DNA of 64,000 nt from JAHOYW01 sp963664605. GTDB taxonomy: Bacteria; Verrucomicrobiota; Lentisphaeria; Victivallales; Victivallaceae. The position numbers were made by a program, and so were the translations under genes. The notes beneath the pieces were generated by a model. That model saw nothing but the letters and a program-made list of their open reading frames with translations, did no database searches and was not told where the DNA came from. Below are positions 8,325-17,182 of the stretch, one piece after another. How positions within the stretch are numbered: position 1 is the first letter of the stretch; each line of letters opens with the position of its first letter. The stretch spans positions 3,720,001 through 3,784,000 of the forward strand of contig OY761536.1 in the NCBI GenBank assembly GCA_963664605.1. Direction: 5' to 3'.

Positions 8325-9182
8325 TTATAAACTTTTTATGTATTCAAGTACATCATCTTTAAATTCAGGACGTTTTAATGCGAATTCTATGGTAGACTTG
8401 ATGAAATCAAGTTTGTTGCCGATATCATGGCGTTTGCCGTTGAATTTATAACCATACATATTTTGTTCTCCCAGCATCAGGCGCATAGCGTCAGTAAGTT
8501 GGATCTCGTTACCTTTACCGCGCGGGGTTCTGACCAGATGATCGAAAATTTCCGGATTGAAAACATAACGGCTGGCAATGACCAGATTTGAAGGAGCCTC
8601 CCCGGGGGCGGGTTTCTCGACAAAAGCATCTACTTTGTATAAAGTTTCATCATCTGATTTCCCGTCAATTACCCCGTAGCGTGAAGTTTTTTCCCACGGG
8701 ACTTCCTCCAGCGCGACGACTGATGACCTTGTTTGTTCGTGCGCATCAAGAAGTTGGGAGATAACCGGTTTATAATCAGAAGACAATACCGTATCGCCCA
8801 ATAAAATTGCAAAAGGTTCATTTCCGACAAAGTTCCTTGCACACAGAACGGCATCTCCCAAACCTTTTAATTCCTGCTGGTAAACATAATGCAGGTTTGC
8901 CAGTTTATTGATATTATGCAGTTCCTCAAGCAATTCAGTTTTGCCGTTAGCCTCAAGCCGTGCTTCAAGTCCCGGTTCCGGGTTGAAATGATCCTGTATC
9001 GCCATTTTTCCAGTGCTGACAATTACCAGAATATCCGTAATTCCAGCGGCGGCAGCTTCCTCGATAACATATTGGACCACGGGTTTGTCAACCAGCGGGA
9101 TCATTTCTTTGGGTACAGCTTTGGTAAACGGCAGAAAACGGGTTCCAAAGCCCGCTGCGGGTATGACAGCTTTCCTTATCAT
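8325..9182 (-). CDS. galU: UTP-glucose-1-phosphate uridylyltransferase
   Basis: Makes UDP-glucose from UTP and glucose-1-phosphate. The nucleotidyltransferase signature is at the N-terminus (AVIPAAGFGTRFLPFTKAVPKEM, residues about 5-28), with DKPVVQYVIEEAAAAGI next and VEKP at the sugar-binding site. 285 residues matches bacterial GalU. It is 14 bases downstream of the glucuronokinase-like gene. In that setting it might also act as a wider UDP-sugar pyrophosphorylase, for example on glucuronate-1-phosphate; that is inference only. UDP-sugars made here could feed the envelope glycan genes elsewhere in the window. Confidence 0.92.
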   Translation of the reverse strand: MIRKAVIPAAGFGTRFLPFTKAVPKEMIPLVDKPVVQYVIEEAAAAGITDILVIVSTGKMAIQDHFNPEPGLEARLEANGKTELLEELHNINKLANLHYVYQQELKGLGDAVLCARNFVGNEPFAILLGDTVLSSDYKPVISQLLDAHEQTRSSVVALEEVPWEKTSRYGVIDGKSDDETLYKVDAFVEKPAPGEAPSNLVIASRYVFNPEIFDHLVRTPRGKGNEIQLTDAMRLMLGEQNMYGYKFNGKRHDIGNKLDFIKSTIEFALKRPEFKDDVLEYIKSL

Positions 9183-9196
9183 CGGTATTCTCCAGC

Positions 9197-10219
9197 TTAT
9201 TGAAAGGCTTCTTCGGATGAAGTAACTATGCGGGGTTTTATAATTTGAATGTCAGAGGCATTCAGCTTTTCCTTCATACACTCAAACATTATTTCATCTT
9301 TGTAAGTACCAATGATCGCTCCGCCTGAACCAGTAAATTTTGCCGAGGCTCCGGCCTCCCGCGCCAAATTGACCATTAATTTATTTTTCGGTGAAATCGA
9401 TGAACAAACTTTTTCCCGCAAATCATAATTGCGGTTAATCAGTTTATGGAGCTTTTCAGGGCTGTTTTCTTTTATTCCGTCCTGAACTTTATCAGTCAGT
9501 TCCGCCCATTCCTTCATAGCCGCCAGGACTTTCGGCCTACCGTTTTCATAATCTTCGCGGAGATGTCCGTGAAGTATCTCCGAACCTTCTGAAAGGTCAG
9601 TGCGAAAAGCAATGTACAGGTTTAAAAAATCAGGTAATTCAATTTCCTTATAGATACCATAGCCATGTTCATCCATGTGATTGCGGTCAAAATCCATATG
9701 AACCGGTACATTGTATGCCTGAGCCACCCGGTCCTGAAGCCCGGCGTCAATACCAAGCTCCTCTCTTTCCACAGACAAAACCAGATTAGCTAAAACCGGT
9801 TTATCTATCTTGACGCCATAAAAGCATTTCAAGGCACGGATACAAGCAGTAATTATCGCCGATGACCCTGCCAGCCCAAGACGGTTGGGTATCGTCGTCT
9901 GGTAACGAATCGTAAAGTTGCGGTCGTCAAGTTCGATAGCATTATGCTGGCAGTATTCATGAAATTTCTTGATGGTGGCTTTCAGCAGACGGATACCGCC
10001 ATAATATCCGAACATGCCGACATCTTTTGCCAAATGATCTATACTTTTAAAACTGGAATGATCACGCAATGATGGAAGCAGATCAAGTTCCGGGCTTTCA
10101 TAAAGCTGAACTTCCGCATTATAGTTACTGAAAACAAAGGCAATCGTTTTGCCAAAATAACCATCTGAAGGATTACCTATCAAGGCCGCGCGTGGAAACG
10201 CCTTTGTCCTGATTATCAT
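9197..10219 (-). CDS. GHMP kinase, glucuronokinase-like
   Basis: A 340-residue sugar kinase of the GHMP superfamily. Motif 2, the phosphate-binding loop, is PNRLGLAGSSAIITA (about 111-125), and motif 3 is KFTGSGGAIIG near residue 290. The N-terminal RAALIGNPSDGYFGKTIAF and the IPNRLGLAGSSAI loop closely resemble plant glucuronokinase, which phosphorylates D-glucuronate at C1. GHMP kinases for galactose, mevalonate or heptose have different N-terminal motifs. Pairing with galU fits a two-step route from free glucuronate to UDP-glucuronate. Substrate is inferred, not proven. Confidence 0.75.
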   Translation of the reverse strand: MIIRTKAFPRAALIGNPSDGYFGKTIAFVFSNYNAEVQLYESPELDLLPSLRDHSSFKSIDHLAKDVGMFGYYGGIRLLKATIKKFHEYCQHNAIELDDRNFTIRYQTTIPNRLGLAGSSAIITACIRALKCFYGVKIDKPVLANLVLSVEREELGIDAGLQDRVAQAYNVPVHMDFDRNHMDEHGYGIYKEIELPDFLNLYIAFRTDLSEGSEILHGHLREDYENGRPKVLAAMKEWAELTDKVQDGIKENSPEKLHKLINRNYDLREKVCSSISPKNKLMVNLAREAGASAKFTGSGGAIIGTYKDEIMFECMKEKLNASDIQIIKPRIVTSSEEAFQ

Positions 10220-10319
10220 AAAACAGTCCCATTTTCATCTTGTAAGTACATGAAACATACTAATATTTAAAATACTTACAATAGCATTTCATCAGAATTT
10301 TTCAACTGCATAGCAAAAG

Positions 10320-10625
10320 TTATGCCGGATGAAACTCTTTAATGGTTTTCTGAAGTTCTTTCCCCTCCTTTCGTCGAACACAATCTAATGCGTATTGGGA
10401 CTGTAGATTCAACCATAAATCAGGACTGGTACCGAAAAACAAGGATAAGCGCAGAGCCGTATCAGCGCTTATTCCGCGCTTCCCCAGAACAATCTCATTT
10501 ATCCGGCGGGGAGGAACATTGATTTTCACCGCAAGTTTATTCTGGCTTAAATTCATGGGCTCCAGAAAATCATGCATCAATATCTCACCAGGGTGTACCG
10601 GTGATAAAGTTTTATTTTTATTCAT
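10320..10625 (-). CDS. higA: HigA-family antitoxin
   Basis: A 101-residue helix-turn-helix protein of the HigA/VapI (XRE-type) antitoxin family. The family opening 'HPGEILMHDFLEP' lies near residue 11. The HTH runs over about residues 25-65 (LSQNKLAVKINVPPRRINEIVLGKRGIS), then the closing TSPDLWLNLQSQYAL. It neutralises the preceding toxin and represses the operon. It follows the toxin by 18 bases, the toxin-first order typical of higBA. A matching perfect inverted repeat lies upstream of the toxin gene. Confidence 0.9.
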   Translation of the reverse strand: MNKNKTLSPVHPGEILMHDFLEPMNLSQNKLAVKINVPPRRINEIVLGKRGISADTALRLSLFFGTSPDLWLNLQSQYALDCVRRKEGKELQKTIKEFHPA

Positions 10626-10643
10626 AATCTCATCTCCTTAATA

Positions 10644-10925
10644 TCAATGATAATCTACTATTTCAACATCAAGCGCATTACCGTTATGCCAACGAAAACA
10701 TATCCTGAACTGACGGTTTACACGAATGCTATATTGTCCGGCACGATTACCGGTTAAAGCTTCAAGCCGGTTATTTGGCGGTATTCTCAAATCTTTAAGA
10801 GAAACCGCCGAACTCAGATATTTCAATTTTCGTAACGCTGTTCTTTGAATGTCTTCCGGTAATTTACGAGAAAACGTCATATTAAATATTTTCTTCGTTT
10901 CCCTACACTTAAAACTCAATATCAT
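10644..10925 (-). CDS. higB: HigB-family (RelE superfamily) mRNA interferase toxin
   Basis: A 93-residue toxin of the HigB/GraT type, a ribosome-dependent mRNA cleaver. Family features are the start 'ILSFKCRETKKIF', the LRIPPNNRLEALTGNRAGQYSIRVN core and the closing FRICFRWHNGNALDVEIVDYH. Basic residues in the RVNRQFRICFRW strand correspond to the active surface in the family. It is the first gene of the higBA module, transcribed from the region that holds the palindromic operator. Nothing suggests inactivation. Confidence 0.9.
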   Translation of the reverse strand: MILSFKCRETKKIFNMTFSRKLPEDIQRTALRKLKYLSSAVSLKDLRIPPNNRLEALTGNRAGQYSIRVNRQFRICFRWHNGNALDVEIVDYH

Positions 10926-10952
10926 ATATCAACAACTCCCATTTTATCTATT

Positions 10953-10973
10953 ATATAACGCTTTCCGTTATAT
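10953..10973. promoter_or_regulatory. Operator palindrome of higBA
   Basis: ATATAACG (10953-10960) and CGTTATAT (10966-10973) form a perfect 8-base inverted repeat with a 5-base spacer, 28 bases upstream of higB. Its position and AT-rich form suit autorepression by HigA. Confidence 0.7.
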
Positions 10974-11082
10974 TGCAAATTGAATATATTATTATTTCCA
11001 TTTTTAAGGCTTTTTTATCCATTTGACAACCTGCAACTAACGCATTACTATTATTGAGGCGTTAATTTCATGAGGATAGAAT

Positions 11083-11553
11083 ATGCTTGACCGCAAAATC
11101 AAAAAGAAATGGCTGAGAATGTCCATATATATTTTCATTGGACTTATCCTATTCATTATCATTTCCTGGTTTTTAACGGCTACAATAGGAATAGAAGCTG
11201 TAAAAAAAGAGCATGAAGCATTTCTAAAATACCATTATGAACACTGTAAGGAGGCATATAAAAAAGAACCAGACAGGCTAGGAAAAACTTGGACAACTCC
11301 TCAAATGGGGGTTACCGCCAGAAGCGCTGCTTTTTGGCGAAATAAACTGTTCAAAGAAAAAAGGTATCCAAGCTTTGACGAATGGGGGAAATTTTACTCA
11401 AAAAGAAATAGTGTTTTTTATTCTGTTTTATGTCCGTTTTTGATTGAAGCAAATCATCAAACCTATAATCACCTATGGATGAAAGAATACTATTTCTGGT
11501 TTTTCTGGTACACCCAGAAGTATAAACACGATATATTAGTTTTCATAGACTAA
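11083..11553 (+). CDS. Single-pass membrane protein of unknown function
   Basis: The 156-residue product has a basic N-terminus (DRKIKKKWLR) and one strong membrane helix (about 14-36). A polar domain rich in Trp, Tyr and Lys follows (FWRNKLFKEKRYPSFDEWGKFYSKRN, YYFWFFWYTQKYKHD). The ribosome site GAGG lies 7 bases before the ATG. No family is recognised. It stands alone, divergent from the higBA module, which suggests accessory DNA. The orientation of the membrane helix predicts the bulk of the protein outside the cytoplasm if the N-terminus stays inside. Confidence 0.65.
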   Translation: MLDRKIKKKWLRMSIYIFIGLILFIIISWFLTATIGIEAVKKEHEAFLKYHYEHCKEAYKKEPDRLGKTWTTPQMGVTARSAAFWRNKLFKEKRYPSFDEWGKFYSKRNSVFYSVLCPFLIEANHQTYNHLWMKEYYFWFFWYTQKYKHDILVFID

Positions 11554-11581
11554 TAATATTTTCTACCGTAAAAAAGAGAAT

Positions 11582-11608
11582 GCTGGTCACAAGACCGGCG
11601 CTCCCAGG
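11582..11608. repeat. REP-like palindromic repeat, copy 2
   Basis: GCTGGTC (11582-11588), a 4-base loop and GACCGGC (11593-11599) form a hairpin with one G-T pair, followed by GCTCCCAGG. It matches the elements at 1819 and 34361 and lies between the 3' ends of two convergent genes. Confidence 0.65.
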
Positions 11609-11630
11609 TTTTAATTCGATGTTCAATCTT

Positions 11631-13547
11631 TTATTTGACTGCTTTCACCATCAGATCGGCAACGTTTTTAGCAAATGCCAAAGGATCAGGAATCGGGCTG
11701 CCTTCGGTCAGTAGAGCCTGATCGTAAAGCAGGTGAGCATATTTTTTCAATTCAGGGCTCGCTTTATCCGCATCGAACAGCTTCTGCATGCTGGCGACTA
11801 ATGAATGTTTCGGATTTAATTCCAGAATACGTTTATTTTCAGGAACATCCTGATTCATAGATTTAAACAGGCGTTCCATATGCGCGCTCATGGCATTTTC
11901 CTCACCGACCAGGCAGCAGGCACTGTCTGTTAAACGGTTGGTAAAGCGGACTTCCTTGATATTCGCCTCAAGTTCCTTCTGAAGCACCTCCAGGATATCT
12001 TTATGTTCCTTTGCCGCCTTGGAAATAATCTTTTCACTGGATTTTTTGCTTTTTTCGTCAAGCTCAATATCGCCTTTTGTAGCTGACTTAAACATGAACT
12101 TAGCGAACTGTCCCATGGATGGCATAATCCATTCGTCAATAGGATCAATCATAAATAATACATCAAAGCCCTGACTGCGGAAAAGTTCAAGAGCTGAAGA
12201 ATTTTCCACCGCTTGACGGCTTTCACCGGTAATATAGTAAATCTCCTTCTGTTCAGGAGGCATAGCATCAACATATTCTTTCAGGCTTATAAGCTTGCCG
12301 GCTTCGCTGTTCATGCTTTCGTACATGACCAAGCCCTTGATTTTCTCCTTATTGTCGTAATCCATGTGGATTCCTTCCTTAAGGATCTTACCGAATTCCT
12401 GGAAGAATTTAGCATATTTTTCCGGCTCTTTTTCCTGCATTTTCTTAAGCTCGGATATAGTCTTACGGGTAATAGTCTTCTGCATTTTACGAATCTGCGC
12501 ATTATCCTGAAGGAGTTCGCGAGAAACATTCAACGGCAAATCGCTGGAATCCACAACTCCTTTCAGGAAGCGCAGATAGTCAGGAATAAGGTCCTTGCAT
12601 TCATCGCTGATGAACACCCGGCGGACATAGAGTTGCAGTCCTTTCTTCTGAAAATCAGGCATAAACATATTGAAAGGAGCGACTTCCGGGATATAGATCA
12701 ATGCTTTAAATTCAGAAGTTCCCTCTGCGGAAATCTGAATTGATTTTGCCGGCTTGCCGCCGTCATGCGAAAGATGAGCGAAAAAGCTTTCATGTTCATC
12801 TTCAGTTATCTCAGAAGCTTTTTTAAGCCAAATAGCTTTTTGCGAATTAAGGGTTCTGATTTCAACGGTCTTAGTTTCTTTAGCGTCTTCACCCTCTCCT
12901 TCCTTTTCAACTTTTTCGTAAGGCAGAGTAATAGGGTATTCGATAAAGTCAGAGTATTTTCTAACGATATCGCTGATCTTCCAGTTTTCCAAATAGATTT
13001 TTGCGTCCTCTTTCAGGTATACGGTAATATCAGTTCCTTGACCTTCTTTTTCCGCCGCCTCTATCTTATAGCTTGATTTGCCGTCCGAGGACCAGAGCAC
13101 CGCATTGTCGTCAGTTCCAGCTTTTTTAGTAAGGATCTCAACTTTTTCAGCAACCATGAAGGAAGAATAAAAACCGACTCCAAACTGCCCGATGAGTTCA
13201 GGAATATCCGCTTCTGATTTCTTTTTTTCCTCCAATGCTTTCATGAAAGCTTTAGTTCCTGATTTAGCAATGGTTCCGATATTATCGATAACTTCTTTTT
13301 CACTCATACCGATACCGTTGTCGGAAATACAAATTATATTCTTGTCTTTATCAACAGTAAGCTTGATAGCCCAGTCGTTGATTATTTTTTTATCAGTAAG
13401 AGCGGTGAACCTGGCCTTGTCAATAGCATCAGCGGCATTAGCTATTAATTCGCGCAGAAAAATATCTTTATTTGAATATAATGAGTGAATCATTAAATCC
13501 AGTAAATGCTGAACTTCTGTTTTAAATTTCTTGGTACTTGATGCCAT
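11631..13547 (-). CDS. htpG: Chaperone HtpG (bacterial Hsp90)
   Basis: ATP-driven dimeric chaperone of the cytosol. The GHKL ATPase domain is clear: the catalytic Glu in RELIANAADAIDKA, the Asp motif CISDNGIGMSEKEV, the lid KSGTKAF and GQFGVGFYSSFMVAEKV. The middle and C-terminal dimerisation domains follow, and 638 residues is typical. An acidic segment rich in Glu and Lys near residue 215 (KVEKEGEGEDAKETKTVEI) resembles the charged linker of eukaryotic Hsp90 and is longer than in E. coli. AGGAG lies before the start. A promoter candidate is described at 13604-13631; no heat-shock operator is visible. Confidence 0.96.
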   Translation of the reverse strand: MASSTKKFKTEVQHLLDLMIHSLYSNKDIFLRELIANAADAIDKARFTALTDKKIINDWAIKLTVDKDKNIICISDNGIGMSEKEVIDNIGTIAKSGTKAFMKALEEKKKSEADIPELIGQFGVGFYSSFMVAEKVEILTKKAGTDDNAVLWSSDGKSSYKIEAAEKEGQGTDITVYLKEDAKIYLENWKISDIVRKYSDFIEYPITLPYEKVEKEGEGEDAKETKTVEIRTLNSQKAIWLKKASEITEDEHESFFAHLSHDGGKPAKSIQISAEGTSEFKALIYIPEVAPFNMFMPDFQKKGLQLYVRRVFISDECKDLIPDYLRFLKGVVDSSDLPLNVSRELLQDNAQIRKMQKTITRKTISELKKMQEKEPEKYAKFFQEFGKILKEGIHMDYDNKEKIKGLVMYESMNSEAGKLISLKEYVDAMPPEQKEIYYITGESRQAVENSSALELFRSQGFDVLFMIDPIDEWIMPSMGQFAKFMFKSATKGDIELDEKSKKSSEKIISKAAKEHKDILEVLQKELEANIKEVRFTNRLTDSACCLVGEENAMSAHMERLFKSMNQDVPENKRILELNPKHSLVASMQKLFDADKASPELKKYAHLLYDQALLTEGSPIPDPLAFAKNVADLMVKAVK

Positions 13548-13603
13548 ATTGCAAACTCCTGTGTTTCTTTATGATTTATTATTTAATTGTTATTTGAGCT
13601 CAA

Positions 13604-13631
13604 AATATAACTTTAATAATTAAAATTTCAA
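13604..13631 (-). promoter_or_regulatory. Candidate htpG promoter
   Basis: On the minus strand TTGAAA (13631-13626), a 16-base spacer and TATATT (13609-13604) form a sigma-70-like promoter about 57 bases before the htpG ATG. The rest of the 333-base gap to the DUF349 gene (13548-13880) is AT-rich, and I see no gene or CIRCE element in it. Confidence 0.45.
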
Positions 13632-13880
13632 GTATTATATGATATATACTGGAATTATTAAGATTTTACACCTATAATTACTTAAATATAGGAGTAGGTG
13701 ACAGAAGAATTTGGAGAATGACTATCAAAGGATTATTATTGTTTGTTAATTTTTCTGAGGGGAAAGGTTAATTTTTAAGAACTGATAATTCCAAACGTTT
13801 TTCTTGAAACATTTTTTGTTTTACCATTTTTCATTGCTGTTTCGTAGAACTTATTGAACAATAAGAACGGGTGTGGGAAA

Positions 13881-15542
13881 ATGACAGGAGAAAAAGGGGC
13901 AGTTGATGTACTCGAGCTGATAACAGAAGCTTGCGGAAAAATCACAAAAAGCCTTCAGGAGAACGAAGAGATACTTCCTAAAGGCCATATCGAAGAACTG
14001 AAGAAGCGCATCGCAAAAGAAGTAGAAGCAAAACCACAATCTCTGGAACTGGAAAAACAGTTAGCAGAGTTTGAAGCGCTTTATGAAAAATATACGGCAA
14101 AGATGCATTCCCTTTATCAAGCCAGAGACTTGGCAAGATGGGAGCATTACACCTTAAAAATGGACTTGTGCAAGGAGGTTGAAAAGATCAGTAAATGCAC
14201 AGATAAAGATTTACCGAAGATTGCCAGGGAGCTGAAACTTATCCGCCTGCGCTGGAAAGATATCGGCAGCGTGCCTCACGAAAAAAATGAAGAAATATGG
14301 AATGAATTTTCCGGACAATGCAATAAACTGCAAAAGCGCATTAGCGAATATTATGATAAACTTGAGGAGAAAAGGACAAAAATAGCTGTTGAAAAGATCA
14401 AGATTTGCGAAGAAGCGGAAAAAATACAATCTTCAACAGACTGGCAGGATGGAACAAAACAATTCAAGGATTTACAAAAACAATGGCGTGAAATCGGGTT
14501 CACCGCTCCTGAACAGGAAAAAAAACTGTATATACGTTTCAGAGCCGCATGTGATGTATTTTTCAACGCAAGAAAAGAACATTATCAGCAGAACAAACTC
14601 GAACGGGAAGCTATAAGTTCCATAAAATTCCAATTATGCGAGGAAGCAAAAACTATTTTCAACTTGAGTTACAGCGAAGCTCATAAGCTTATTCCAGACC
14701 TATGGAAACGCTGGAGGGATGCCGGGTCAGCAGGTAAAAATGACCGGGAACTTTATAAACGTTTCCGCAGTTGTTTCGACAAATATTATGAAAGCCTACG
14801 CAACCAGAGGAGTGAAAATCTTAGTATTAAGAATAAAATATGTGATGATCTGGAAATTATGGTACTATCTCTAAAATCAGTGAGCAAACAGTTTGAAGAT
14901 ATAAAAGCAGAATATTCAAACCTGCAAAAACGATGGGATTCAACAGGAGCAATACCACGATCAGAAGAAAAAACTGTTATGGAAAGACACTCTCAATTGC
15001 TTGAAACATTGAACTCATTTAATTTAAAGTCAAAAGATGAAAGCAAAGAAATTTTGAAAAGGAGTTTTGAATTAGAAAAAATAGTCAGTTCCGCACTGGA
15101 TTCCATAGATTCTAAAAAAATAAAAATATGGGAAAAATGTCAATCAGAATGGGAAACTGCAAAAGGCGCGGAAAAAAAATATTTCAGTGACAGCTTTAAG
15201 GCGGTAACTGCCGCTTTCGCAGATGGTTCAGCCGAACATTATAAACAATTGATCAATACTTTTAATAGTAACCTGAAAAAGCGCAAAGAGATTTGTGAAG
15301 AGCTGGAAAGCATGGGTATAAAACCGGAAGAAGGAGCTTCTGACGCGGACTTAGCGGATGAATTAACTCAGGCTATCGCTAAAAACTTTGGCTCCGAATC
15401 AAAACAGGAAGATACCGATATAGATGATGAAAAAATAAATCGAATAGCAATACGCTGGTTAAAAGCAGGAACTGTTCCTTTGAAAGATTTGCCCAAGATT
15501 TACAAACGTTTCGAACAAGCTATAGAAAATATTAAAACTTAG
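13881..15542 (+). CDS. DUF349 repeat protein
   Basis: A 553-residue, almost entirely helical, charged protein carrying at least four DUF349 repeats. Each is about 70 residues with the signature 'W+++G' seen at RLRWKDIGSVP, KQWREIGFTA, KRWRDAGSAG and KRWDSTGAIP. No signal peptide or membrane segment is present, so it is cytosolic. The molecular function of DUF349 is not established. The frame extends to TTG 13854, but ATG 13881 gives the better start (GTGGGAAA upstream). A strong terminator follows, so the gene is probably monocistronic. Confidence 0.8.
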   Translation: MTGEKGAVDVLELITEACGKITKSLQENEEILPKGHIEELKKRIAKEVEAKPQSLELEKQLAEFEALYEKYTAKMHSLYQARDLARWEHYTLKMDLCKEVEKISKCTDKDLPKIARELKLIRLRWKDIGSVPHEKNEEIWNEFSGQCNKLQKRISEYYDKLEEKRTKIAVEKIKICEEAEKIQSSTDWQDGTKQFKDLQKQWREIGFTAPEQEKKLYIRFRAACDVFFNARKEHYQQNKLEREAISSIKFQLCEEAKTIFNLSYSEAHKLIPDLWKRWRDAGSAGKNDRELYKRFRSCFDKYYESLRNQRSENLSIKNKICDDLEIMVLSLKSVSKQFEDIKAEYSNLQKRWDSTGAIPRSEEKTVMERHSQLLETLNSFNLKSKDESKEILKRSFELEKIVSSALDSIDSKKIKIWEKCQSEWETAKGAEKKYFSDSFKAVTAAFADGSAEHYKQLINTFNSNLKKRKEICEELESMGIKPEEGASDADLADELTQAIAKNFGSESKQEDTDIDDEKINRIAIRWLKAGTVPLKDLPKIYKRFEQAIENIKT

Positions 15543-15560
15543 AGCAACACCCCCCAATAC

Positions 15561-15606
15561 AACAGTCTGCGGAATCCCCCCGTTCCGCAGGCTGTTCCTT
15601 TTTTAT
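15561..15606 (+). terminator. Rho-independent terminator after DUF349 gene
   Basis: AACAGTCTGCGGAA (15561-15574) pairs with TTCCGCAGGCTGTT (15583-15596), 14 pairs with one G-U, an 8-base C-rich loop, then CCTTTTTTATTT. The T-run overlaps the stop of convergent murJ. Confidence 0.9.
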
Positions 15607-17165
15607 TTAAACAGGTTCAACAGTATACGGGGAGTTTTACTGCCGGTCAACAAGGTAAAAATAAAGTATAATCCACAAAACCCACTACCTGTCAGCATTA
15701 AAGGCAGCAAATCAGCAGGCAGCCAGGAAATTTGCAGCCGGTTAAGCAGGAACGGATAAAAGGAAAGTAATGAAACTGTCAGGATTCCACTTATAACAAT
15801 TCCGCGCAATAATTCAGGCAACAGGCTTCTGAGCCTCAAATCATAAAATGTAAATTTTGTATGCAAAACCCGCAAGAGCAGTATATTGTTCAGTAAAGAG
15901 GAAATTACCGTAGCTAAAGCTATTCCCCCCTGACGTAACCAGAACATCAAACTCAAACTTAAAATCAGATTGACTATAATACAAAAAACAGATACCTTCA
16001 GCGGAGTAGTCATATCTTTACGGGCATAAAACGCCGGAACTATTATTTTTGTCATTGCAAAAAAGGGTATTCCACAACCGTAAAACAACATAGCCCAGGC
16101 AGTTTCACGAAGCGAAACTGCCGTAAATGCTCCCCGCATATATAGAAGACGTAAAAGAGGTTCACGAAACAAAACTGTAAAAACCGCAATAGGAATACAT
16201 AAATATAGGATACTGCGCAAAGCCAGTCGCAGTTGACCAAATAATTCCTCAAAATCATCCTTAGCCGCTGCCCGCGACATATCAGGCAGAAGCACTGAAC
16301 CAAGGGACAAACCAAAAATAGCAATCGGTAAATAGATGATCCGGTCACTATACGTCAATGCCGGAACAGCGTTAGGGCCGATAAATGCCGCTATCAAACG
16401 GTCCGTAAGCAAACTGAACTGCAACGCTGAAGCTCCGATCAGGCCGGGCAAAGTCAAACGTGAAAGCTCTTTGACGACTTTAAAGCTTTTGCTAAATGAT
16501 TTTATTCCCGACGGCAGCATTTTGTGATGGTTCAAAAGCAGCAACATTAATCCCAACTGCACTGCTCCGGCAAACAATACCGCATAGGATAAAGCTCGTA
16601 AAACTGAATAATAATCATCTTTTAGTCCAGGAGCGACAAAAAGCAGACAGGCGATAATGAAAATATTCAAAAGCAGAGCTCCAAGAGCCGGAAGGAAAAA
16701 AACTTTTACACTGTTAAGTACCGAGCTGATCACCCCGACAAAGCACATAAAGAAAGCATAAGGCATCAACAAAGGAATCAACTCTAAAGCGAGCCGTCCA
16801 TAATCAACTTCAACCCACATGCGCAGCAATATGGAAATGCCAGTAATAATTACAATCAAAACCGCCAGAACGACTCCCAGAGAAAGAAAAATAACTCCAA
16901 GTTGACGACGGGTTTCGTCCCGCCCTTCTTTTTCCAAAGCATGTGACACCAGCGGGACCATTGCCGTACCTAAAGCCCCCTCCCCCAAAAAACGCCGGAA
17001 CATATTAGGGACCATAAATGCCAATTGCCAGGCTGAAGCCAAAGCCCCTCCTCCAAGAACGCCAGCTTCAAGAATCACCCGGAACAATCCAAGAATACGG
17101 CTGAACAAAGTCGCCAGCGCCACTCCTGAAGAACTTTTTAAAATTCTCTTACCGGATTCTTTCAT
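15603..17165 (-). CDS. murJ: Lipid II flippase MurJ
   Basis: A 520-residue polytopic membrane protein of the MVF family that moves lipid II across the inner membrane for peptidoglycan synthesis. The diagnostic N-terminus is present: SSGVALATLFSRILGLFRVILEAGVLG, then FMVPNMFRRFLGEGALGTAMVPLVS, which matches the MurJ-conserved PN-RR-EGA region. About 13-14 hydrophobic helices follow. The frame opens at TTG 17171, but AAAGG is well placed for ATG 17165. It starts 18 bases after ychF on the same strand, so ychF-murJ look cotranscribed. Confidence 0.93.
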   Translation of the reverse strand: MKESGKRILKSSSGVALATLFSRILGLFRVILEAGVLGGGALASAWQLAFMVPNMFRRFLGEGALGTAMVPLVSHALEKEGRDETRRQLGVIFLSLGVVLAVLIVIITGISILLRMWVEVDYGRLALELIPLLMPYAFFMCFVGVISSVLNSVKVFFLPALGALLLNIFIIACLLFVAPGLKDDYYSVLRALSYAVLFAGAVQLGLMLLLLNHHKMLPSGIKSFSKSFKVVKELSRLTLPGLIGASALQFSLLTDRLIAAFIGPNAVPALTYSDRIIYLPIAIFGLSLGSVLLPDMSRAAAKDDFEELFGQLRLALRSILYLCIPIAVFTVLFREPLLRLLYMRGAFTAVSLRETAWAMLFYGCGIPFFAMTKIIVPAFYARKDMTTPLKVSVFCIIVNLILSLSLMFWLRQGGIALATVISSLLNNILLLRVLHTKFTFYDLRLRSLLPELLRGIVISGILTVSLLSFYPFLLNRLQISWLPADLLPLMLTGSGFCGLYFIFTLLTGSKTPRILLNLFK

Positions 17166-17182
17166 CAGCAAACCTTTAAAAT

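Noticed and set aside
13716..13769. A 17-codon frame between htpG and the DUF349 gene
   Set aside because: The GGAG lies too close to its ATG and there is no other support.
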